Source: an uncultured Prevotellaceae bacterium (lineage in GTDB: Bacteria > Bacteroidota > Bacteroidia > Bacteroidales > Bacteroidaceae). Taken from it: DNA of 64,000 nucleotides. The stretch is from positions 186,001-250,000 of the forward strand of contig ONDM01000005.1 of assembly GCA_900316585.1 (NCBI GenBank). The letters run 5' to 3'. The translations under genes were made by a program, and so were the position numbers. How positions within the stretch are numbered: the first letter of the stretch is position 1; the number at the start of each line of letters is the position of its first letter. The notes under the pieces are model-generated. The model saw only the letters and a program-made list of their open reading frames with translations, was not told where the DNA came from and ran no database searches. Positions 58,234 through 64,000 of this stretch are shown here, piece by piece.

Positions 58234-61200
58234 ATGTTAGTAAGAAAAATCGTATCTATGGCAGCTGCACTGCTTATAGCTTGTGCGTGCAGCTCCCCTC
58301 AAGACTCCCTAGATTACCTTCAGCAGGGGTGGGAGAATCCCCCTCAGAGTGCTCGCAACCGGGTTTGGTGGCACTGGATGAACGGTAATATCACAAAGGA
58401 TGGAATCCTGAAGGATTTGCAATGGATGAAGAACACCCGTCAGGGTGGAGTACACAACTTCGATGCTGCGCTGGGCACTCCTACCGTGGTGGAGAATCGT
58501 CTTATCTATATGGATGAGGGCTGGCAAGATGCCTTTGCCTACGCTGTGAAGGTGGCCGATTCTCTAGGCTTGGAGTTCACGGTGGCTTCTGCTCCGGGCT
58601 GGAGCTCTACGGGTGGCCCTTGGGTTAGCGAGAAGGACGCTATGAAGAAGCTGGTCTGGAGCCAGACCTATGCCTCTGGGGCTGTAGATATGGCGCTGCC
58701 TGAGCCTCCACACACTACCGGTGCCTTTCTGGATGGTGCTCCTGCAGGGCGTGGTGAGGCTGGTACAAAGTATGAGTATTATGAAGATATAGCTGTGATA
58801 GCCGTGAAGCAGCCTGCTGGCCGACAGAATACTGCTGGCATGGGAGCGAAAGTCACTTCCAGTGGTGGGCATTTCACGCTGGAGCAGCTCACCAATGGCA
58901 GCATTGCCGACGGGGTGATGCTCCCTCGTGACGATAGGGCTGGCTTCGCCTGGATTCAGTTTGAATACCCTGAGCCTGTCACCATCAAGTCCATCAAGAT
59001 GGTGGGTGCCGGTGGCGGTGGCTTTGGCGGTGGTCCTGCTACCACCCAGCTGGAATCCAGCAATGATGGCCGGACCTTCACCCCTGTCTGTGATGTGCGT
59101 GGGGGAAGCGTGTCAGAGGTTACCCTGAGTGTGCCGGCTACTACTGCCAAGTATTTCCGGGTGCGTGTGGCTAATCCTCGTGCCATGGGCGGTGGTTTCT
59201 TCGGTATGGGTGGCGGACCGTCTGCCCCTCCTGCAGGTACCATGATAGCTGAGCTGGAGCTCTATCCTTATTCTCGTGTACATCGCTTTGAGGACAAGGC
59301 AGCTTTCTCTTCTGCATCGAACCTCACAGCCCAGCCTACACCTGCTGCAGAGGGTGAACTCTTCCCTTCTACTGCCGATGTGGTGGATGTTACCTCTTAT
59401 TATAAGGACGGTAAGCTCACCTGGAATGCACCGGAGGGAGAGTGGAAGATTATTCGCTATGGATGGTCGCTCACGGGTAAGCAGAACCACCCGGCACCGG
59501 TAGAGGCTACCGGCTTGGAGGTGGATAAGCTGGACCCGCAGGCTTGGACGCGTTATTTCCGTACCTATCTGGATATGTATAAGAAAGCCTCTGGCGGACT
59601 GATGGGGCAGAGGGGTGTGCAGTATGTGCTCACCGACAGCTACGAGGCTGAGTGCGAGACGTGGACACCTGCCATGTTCCAGGAGTTCCAGAAACGCAGG
59701 GGATACGACCTGAAGGCTTGGCTTCCTGTACTTTCTGGTGAAATCATAGACTCACCGAGCCGGAGTGATGCCTTCCTCTTCGACTGGCGTGCTACCATCG
59801 GTGAGCTGATAGCCGATAATTATACCTTGCTTTCCAAGATTGCGAAAGAGGAATACGGCATGCTGGGACGCTACACGGAGAGCCATGAGGGCGGTCGTGC
59901 CTTCGTGGGCGATGGAATGGACCTCAAGGCTACTGCCGAGGTGCCTATGAGTGCCATGTGGGTCACTGCCCCTTGGGTGCCTGTAGGTCCCGACGGTCAG
60001 CCGGATATGAGCGTCTATGATGCCGATGACAAGGAGTCGGCTTCCGTGGCTCATATCTACGGACAGAACATTGCAGCAGCTGAGTCCATGACTGCTCCGG
60101 GCGGTGGTGGCAAGTCCTATTCTTATCATCCGGGCAACCTCAAGTATGTGGCCGACCGTGAAATGGCCAACGGTATCAATCGTTTCGTTATTCATGAGAG
60201 TGCCCACCAGCCCGATGATGTGCACGTGCCGGGTATGTCGCTTGGAGGCATAGGTCAGTGGTTCAATCGTCATGACAGCTGGGCACCTATGGCAGGCATC
60301 TGGGCCGATTATATGTCGCGCAGCTGCTTCATGCTCCAGGCTGGTAAGAACGTGGCCGATGTGCTCTACTACTACGGTGAGGATGCCAATGTGACTTCGG
60401 TCTTCCAGCGTACCCCTGCCATTCCTGCGGGCTATCAGTGGGACTACCTCAATCCTGATGGTCTCTTGAACCATATCTCTTACAGCAAGGGGCAGCTTGT
60501 CTCTACGGGTGGTACAGCCTACAAGGTGCTTTGGATGGATCGTAATATGGATGTTATGTCTGTGCGTGTGCTTCGGAAGATTGCCTCTCTGGTGAAGGCT
60601 GGTGCATGGGTAGGTGGTGCTCGTCCTACGCGTCCGGCATCCGTGGCCGACGATGCTGCAGAGTTCGTCTCTCTAGTAAAGGAAATTTGGGAGGGTGGTC
60701 ATAAGAATGTGGTAGAGACGAAGGAACTGGCCGACCTTCTCACTGCAGCTGGTGTCGCAGCCGATGTTACCCTTCCTGCAGGCTTTAAGTTCCTGCATCG
60801 CACCCTTCCTGATGTGGAGGTGTACTGGGTGAACAAGCCTGCACGCGACTATCAGACTGTTACGCTCTCATTCCGTGTCAGTGGCCTGAAGCCTATGCTT
60901 TGGCACCCGGATAGTGGCGTACAGGAAGAAGTTTCTTACACGCAGAAAGACGGTCGCACGGAAGTCACCCTGAACCTGGTACCCGACGATGCCGTGTTCG
61001 TGGTCTTCGCTGGCAAGGCTGAAGGTTCCTATACTGTTCCTGCTGTTCAGCAGAAGGATGAGAAGGTGCTTGAGGGCGCATGGAAGGTGACCTTCCAAGA
61101 GAAGCGTGGCGCTCCTGCCTCTGCAGAGTTTGCTACACTGGGTAGCTATACCGACTCTTCAGATGAGGGCATCAAGTACTTCTCCGGCATAGCAGAATAC

Positions 61201-61521
61201 ATCAAGAGCTTTGAGGCTGAGGCAGAGGGAAAGACCGTGCTCGACCTGGGCCGTGTGGCTGATCTGGCCGAAGTCTATGTCAATGGTAAGTACTGCGGTG
61301 CAGCCTGGAAAGAACCTTACCGGGTAGATATCACCCAGGCTTTGGAGACAGGGCAGAATGTCCTCTTGGTGCGTGTGGCCAATGTCTGGGTGAACCGCTT
61401 GATAGGCGATGAGCAGCCGGGAGCTACCCGTATAGGATGGACAGATGCACGTGGCTTCGATGGCAGTGAACCACTGCTGCCAGCTGGTCTGCTGGGCCCA
61501 GTCAAGGTGGTAAAATATTGA
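58234..61521 (+). CDS. GH106-like alpha-L-rhamnosidase family lipoprotein, copy 2
   Basis: The 1095-residue protein is a paralogue of the gene at 46853: it shares NPPQSARNRVWWHWMNGNIT, VASAPGWSSTGGPWV, LTDSYEAECETWTP, MLGRYTESHEGGR and the C-terminal galactose-binding-like domain (VLDLGRVADLAEVYVNGKYC). The lipoprotein signal ends in LIACACSS. A Gly/Phe-rich loop (GAGGGGFGGGP and GGGFFGMGGGPSAPPAG) interrupts the discoidin-like insertion at about 250-345; copy 1 lacks it. It probably also acts on rhamnose-containing glycans, perhaps with a different aglycone. It has its own promoter and a strong terminator at 61546-61578. Confidence 0.9.
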   Translation: MLVRKIVSMAAALLIACACSSPQDSLDYLQQGWENPPQSARNRVWWHWMNGNITKDGILKDLQWMKNTRQGGVHNFDAALGTPTVVENRLIYMDEGWQDAFAYAVKVADSLGLEFTVASAPGWSSTGGPWVSEKDAMKKLVWSQTYASGAVDMALPEPPHTTGAFLDGAPAGRGEAGTKYEYYEDIAVIAVKQPAGRQNTAGMGAKVTSSGGHFTLEQLTNGSIADGVMLPRDDRAGFAWIQFEYPEPVTIKSIKMVGAGGGGFGGGPATTQLESSNDGRTFTPVCDVRGGSVSEVTLSVPATTAKYFRVRVANPRAMGGGFFGMGGGPSAPPAGTMIAELELYPYSRVHRFEDKAAFSSASNLTAQPTPAAEGELFPSTADVVDVTSYYKDGKLTWNAPEGEWKIIRYGWSLTGKQNHPAPVEATGLEVDKLDPQAWTRYFRTYLDMYKKASGGLMGQRGVQYVLTDSYEAECETWTPAMFQEFQKRRGYDLKAWLPVLSGEIIDSPSRSDAFLFDWRATIGELIADNYTLLSKIAKEEYGMLGRYTESHEGGRAFVGDGMDLKATAEVPMSAMWVTAPWVPVGPDGQPDMSVYDADDKESASVAHIYGQNIAAAESMTAPGGGGKSYSYHPGNLKYVADREMANGINRFVIHESAHQPDDVHVPGMSLGGIGQWFNRHDSWAPMAGIWADYMSRSCFMLQAGKNVADVLYYYGEDANVTSVFQRTPAIPAGYQWDYLNPDGLLNHISYSKGQLVSTGGTAYKVLWMDRNMDVMSVRVLRKIASLVKAGAWVGGARPTRPASVADDAAEFVSLVKEIWEGGHKNVVETKELADLLTAAGVAADVTLPAGFKFLHRTLPDVEVYWVNKPARDYQTVTLSFRVSGLKPMLWHPDSGVQEEVSYTQKDGRTEVTLNLVPDDAVFVVFAGKAEGSYTVPAVQQKDEKVLEGAWKVTFQEKRGAPASAEFATLGSYTDSSDEGIKYFSGIAEYIKSFEAEAEGKTVLDLGRVADLAEVYVNGKYCGAAWKEPYRVDITQALETGQNVLLVRVANVWVNRLIGDEQPGATRIGWTDARGFDGSEPLLPAGLLGPVKVVKY

Positions 61522-61545
61522 TGAAGTTAAACTTCTCTATAATAG

Positions 61546-61578
61546 AATAGGAGCATTGATTCAATGCTCCTATTTTTT
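61546..61578 (+). terminator. Strong terminator after GH106-like copy 2
   Basis: Complementary arms of 14 bases (61546-61559 and 61561-61574, containing GGAGCATTGA/TCAATGCTCC) fold into a hairpin with a small loop. The right arm runs into TTTTTT (61573-61578). The tRNA-Ser on the other strand ends only 2 bases beyond it. Confidence 0.88.
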
Positions 61579-61579
61579 G

Positions 61580-61669
61580 TGGCGGAGAGACAGGGATTCG
61601 AACCCTGGATACGGTTGCCCGTATGCCGCATTTCGAGTGCGGTCCATTCGTCCACTCTGGCATCTCTCC
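61580..61669 (-). tRNA. tRNA-Ser, anticodon CGA
   Basis: On the minus strand a full class II tRNA runs from GGAGAGATG (5' end at 61669) to TCTCTCC-G-CCA (3' end at 61580), with CCA encoded. The acceptor stem is GGAGAGA/TCTCTCC, the anticodon stem-loop is CCGCA-CTCGAAA-TGCGG (anticodon CGA, reading UCG), the long variable arm is CATACGGGCAACCGTATC and the T arm is CAGGG-TTCGAAT-CCCTG. All arms pair as expected. It lies 5 bases after the stop of the DUF3667 gene on the same strand, so it may be transcribed together with it. Confidence 0.97.
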
Positions 61670-61674
61670 TTATT

Positions 61675-62661
61675 CTACTTCGTCGTCACATACAGTACAT
61701 AGATTACTAATGAGCAAAGTACGATAAGTATGGTGGAGACAATCAGCAGCGACAGTGTGCTATAGCCCAGAAGGCGCTTCTTGGAATAGCCGGTGAACTG
61801 TTTCAGCGTTACGAAAATCATCAGTATCGCAAGCAGCTGAATGATGAACGACCCCAGCAGGTTTCCAATGATGGAGAAGATACTGTAGGCATTTGAGGTA
61901 TAGACCAGTGCCACCGCAAACTCTGAAAAGCGCAAATCCGGAATGTTTGGCGAATGGCGCAGAAACAGGTATAGCGGCAGCGAGAACAGCATCAGCGTGA
62001 GCAAGGAGAAGACGGAGGGGTTCATATCCCTGAGTTTGTCCAAGACCTTGATGGTACGGTCAATGGCATGAACCACCGGTGAAGCTTTCACTTTTTCTCT
62101 GTTCTGAAAGAAGGACTTCCCGTCCCGTGCATGGTCCTCTTTCTGCGATTCTATTAGCAAAGTCGTTGCATCCTCAGCCTGGTCAAGGCCTTCTTTCAGC
62201 GATTCCGTTGGCGAAGCCGTGGTCTGTTCGGTGGGGATTGCCTTCTTTTCATCCGAAAGCCCCAGGTCGATGCCTTGCTCTACAATAAGCGAGAACGTGG
62301 CTAGCAGGCAGAACATCTGGAACGGTGGGAAGTAGGCCGACCGCATTCCGCTGATATAGTCGCGGATCATGTAGCCCGGACGCAGTATCAGGTCGCGTAT
62401 GGTTCGCAGCATGCTCCGGTTGCCGATGGCCCATAGGTCGAGAAACATCATCACCGTCTTCTTGAAAGAGAAACGCCCCACCTCAGCCGCTTGTCCGCAG
62501 CGTGGGCAGTAGTTGCCCGTGAATACGGTCTTGCACGACGCGCACGTGTGGGTCTCGTTCTTCAGCGGAGCCACCTCGTAGGGTCGGCGCTGCCACATGT
62601 GGAATGCTCGCAGCCATATGGCCCGCTTCTCTTTGCTTATCAGATAGTCCAAATGCTTCAT
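61675..62661 (-). CDS. DUF3667 domain membrane protein with zinc ribbon
   Basis: The 328-residue protein has a zinc ribbon (CASCKTVFTGNYCPRCGQ, about 41-58), then RFSFKKTVMMFLDLWAIGNR and ILRPGYMIRDYISGMRSAYFPPF, which are the DUF3667 signature. Four or five hydrophobic segments follow, one near 115-128 and three or four in the last 110 residues. A long hydrophilic charged loop lies at about 135-215. It is an inner-membrane protein of unknown function, common in Bacteroidetes. tRNA-Ser follows immediately downstream. Confidence 0.9.
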   Translation of the reverse strand: MKHLDYLISKEKRAIWLRAFHMWQRRPYEVAPLKNETHTCASCKTVFTGNYCPRCGQAAEVGRFSFKKTVMMFLDLWAIGNRSMLRTIRDLILRPGYMIRDYISGMRSAYFPPFQMFCLLATFSLIVEQGIDLGLSDEKKAIPTEQTTASPTESLKEGLDQAEDATTLLIESQKEDHARDGKSFFQNREKVKASPVVHAIDRTIKVLDKLRDMNPSVFSLLTLMLFSLPLYLFLRHSPNIPDLRFSEFAVALVYTSNAYSIFSIIGNLLGSFIIQLLAILMIFVTLKQFTGYSKKRLLGYSTLSLLIVSTILIVLCSLVIYVLYVTTK

Positions 62662-62883
62662 CTTGCTACCGTCATAAGTGATATAATTTACCCCTGTAGA
62701 ATATCAACATGCTTTATTATCAGCGAGTTAGATATTGAAAGGTTGAATTATAAAATCGGTTGCAAATATAGTAAAAAAAACTCTATAACCAGCGGAATTA
62801 TGGGTTTTCCTATAGTTTTCCGCTGGAAATAGAGTGTTTTTGACTTTTTCTCCACTAAACGAGGAGATAGGAATGAAATCTAG

Positions 62884-63759
62884 TTAGTCACGGATTTTGA
62901 TTCGGACATTACGATACCAGACATCATCGCCGTGATCCTGGAAACCGACATAGCCTTCATGATTGTCGCCACCCATGTTGAGCAACAGCTTATAGGCAAT
63001 AGGGAAGTCGCCCGTCTCGTTGAACTTGCTGTTCTGTAGCATCTCCTTCCACTTTGGAGTCCAGAGGTGATACTCTAGCACGTTCTCACCGTTCTGTGCA
63101 TGAATGACAGTACCCTTGAAGACGGTAATCTTACCCTGGTTCCATTCGCCAGCCTTCTTTGCATTCTGTGGCTTGGCAGGAATCATGTCGTAGAGCGAAG
63201 CAGCCTGACGGTTGCCATCGACACCGAGTTTTGCATCTTCGTGTCTGTCGTTGTCAAGAACCTGGTACTCTGATGCCGACTGCCAGATGGGCAGATACTC
63301 ACCTTTGCTCTTCACCTCCTGTGCCAGGTAGAACACACCGGAGTTTCCGCCTTCGGAAATCTTGTATTCAAACTCGAAGTCGAAGTTCTTGAACTTGTGG
63401 GCAAAGATGAGGTCGCCACCGCCTTCTACTTGCGCTTCGCCGGTGCCGGAGCCTTTCAGATGGATAGCGCCATCCTCCACGTTCCAGCTGGTAGGAGGCT
63501 GGTCCATGCCATAGCCGCGCCAACCCTTGAGCGTCTGACCGTCGAACAGGGTGATGTAGCCGTCCTTGTCAACGGCGAAATCCTTGATATCTACCAGTGC
63601 CTTGTCCACGACTTCAAAGTCGAGGGCAGCAGCGGCAGGCTTGTCTGGGTTGCATTCGCAGCCGGAGCAGTTGCAGTTGCAATTACATTTTTTATTGTTA
63701 TTACAGCCCGATACCAGGAACATGATACCAATAGCTGCAAGGAATAAGATTTTCTTCAT
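62884..63759 (-). CDS. DUF1080 (3-keto-disaccharide hydrolase family) lipoprotein with Cys-rich N-terminus
   Basis: The 291-residue protein has a lipoprotein signal (GIMFLVSGCNNN). Right after it comes a striking Cys cluster, CNCNCNCSGCEC (about 25-36). The main domain (about 65-290) matches DUF1080/PF06439: YITLFDGQTLKGWRGY, IHLKGSGTGEAQVEGGGDLI, FEFEYKISEGGNSGVFYLAQ, EYQVLDND and IPAKPQNAKKAGEWNQGKIT. Recent work names this family 3-keto-disaccharide hydrolases, acting on 3-keto-glucosides. The next gene (Gfo/Idh/MocA) is the usual partner that makes or reduces keto-sugars. It is anchored at the periplasmic or outer surface. Confidence 0.9.
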   Translation of the reverse strand: MKKILFLAAIGIMFLVSGCNNNKKCNCNCNCSGCECNPDKPAAAALDFEVVDKALVDIKDFAVDKDGYITLFDGQTLKGWRGYGMDQPPTSWNVEDGAIHLKGSGTGEAQVEGGGDLIFAHKFKNFDFEFEYKISEGGNSGVFYLAQEVKSKGEYLPIWQSASEYQVLDNDRHEDAKLGVDGNRQAASLYDMIPAKPQNAKKAGEWNQGKITVFKGTVIHAQNGENVLEYHLWTPKWKEMLQNSKFNETGDFPIAYKLLLNMGGDNHEGYVGFQDHGDDVWYRNVRIKIRD

Positions 63760-63795
63760 TTTTCTTGATGTATTGATTGTTTTTATTAACAGGTG

Positions 63796-64000
63796 TTATT
63801 CTGGCATATCAGGCAGTTTATAGCCATTGTAATACTTCGGAATAATAAGACTTTGTGCATATTCGTTGGCATCGACAGGGTCACTGTACTTACGGTCGAA
63901 CGTAGGATGTCCGTCCTTAATGGTGAAACGGTCTTCGATAACCGCGCGAATCTTTGCGTCGGCAGGGATGTTGGTGAAGCGCATCTTCTCTGCATCCCAA
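63796..64000 (-). CDS. Gfo/Idh/MocA family oxidoreductase, C-terminal fragment only
   Basis: An open frame enters from the right edge on the minus strand and ends at the TAA 63796-63798. The visible tail reads WDAEKMRFTNIPADAKIRAV and ends in NGYKLPDMPE. The W-D-x-x-x-M-x-F-T-N-I-P-x-A block is typical for the C-terminus of secreted Gfo/Idh/MocA sugar oxidoreductases of Bacteroidetes. These use NAD(P) to oxidise or reduce sugar hydroxyls. It lies 36 bases upstream of the DUF1080 gene on the same strand, supporting a joint role in 3-keto-sugar metabolism. The N-terminal Rossmann half is outside the window. Confidence 0.75.
   Translation of the reverse strand, partial: WDAEKMRFTNIPADAKIRAVIEDRFTIKDGHPTFDRKYSDPVDANEYAQSLIIPKYYNGYKLPDMPE

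Noticed and set aside
1-64000. CRISPR arrays, intact insertion sequences, integrases or complete prophage
   Set aside because: No regular short repeats with spacers, transposase motifs or phage structural genes were seen anywhere in the window.

Overview
The window looks like chromosomal DNA of a gut Bacteroidales species, most like Bacteroides or Phocaeicola. Several genes are preceded by the Bacteroidetes -7 element TAnnTTTG, in six cases with a TTTG-type -33 element about 19-21 bases upstream. The gene content fits: many secreted glycoside hydrolases, a TonB-dependent barrel protein of the Bacteroidetes type, DUF4250, DUF3667, DUF3784, rubrerythrin and Nim-like proteins. There are no rRNA genes, no CRISPR array, no intact insertion sequence and no complete prophage. 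One tRNA (Ser, anticodon CGA) lies near the right end.

Layout. 1-10 kb is rich in redox and peroxide defence: a Mesh1-like HD hydrolase fused to MsrA, a secreted double CMD-cupin protein, YjbQ, YaaA, a Nim-like flavoprotein, Bcp, a ZIP transporter, rubrerythrin, and a glutathione-peroxidase-type enzyme whose promoter sits inside a palindromic operator array. 10-25 kb mixes isolated CAZymes (GH97, GH92, GH78) with a GNAT-DNPH1 fusion, a PhzF isomerase, a membrane phosphotransferase coupled to a metallophosphoesterase, an acyl-CoA synthetase and an AlkD-like glycosylase. 25.6-33 kb is a run of three secreted enzymes: a two-enzyme protein (cellobiose 2-epimerase-like plus GH-A hydrolase), GH13 and GH9. 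33-37 kb is an acetyltransferase island on the minus strand with duplicated and truncated pieces. 37-41.6 kb holds a TonB-type barrel protein, a LiaF-like membrane protein, a small membrane protein and an ECF sigma factor. 41.7-46.7 kb starts with murB-murA, followed by small envelope or unknown genes. Two large paralogous GH106-like lipoproteins (46.9-50.2 and 58.2-61.5 kb) flank a gene-poor stretch with a 35-base inverted repeat, a GH30 enzyme, a P-loop kinase-DUF4298 fusion, three small exported proteins and a tight operon (MBL hydrolase, nitroreductase, sugar acetyltransferase, YjbR, C_GCAxxG_C_C). The right end has tRNA-Ser, DUF3667, a DUF1080 lipoprotein and the C-terminus of a Gfo/Idh/MocA oxidoreductase.

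How the genes work together. The CAZymes point to exo-acting trimming of plant and host glycans in the periplasm or at the cell surface, but there is no SusC/SusD pair, so this is not a classical polysaccharide utilization locus. DUF1080 plus Gfo/Idh/MocA suggests handling of 3-keto sugars. The left end suggests thiol- and NADPH-dependent peroxide repair in an anaerobe. The strongest novelty candidates are multidomain fusions: Mesh1-like-MsrA, GNAT-DNPH1, epimerase-GH-A and kinase-DUF4298. After these come the gpx operator array and the inverted repeat near 50.6 kb. Base composition changes visibly from AT-rich on the left to more GC-rich from roughly 37 kb onward.
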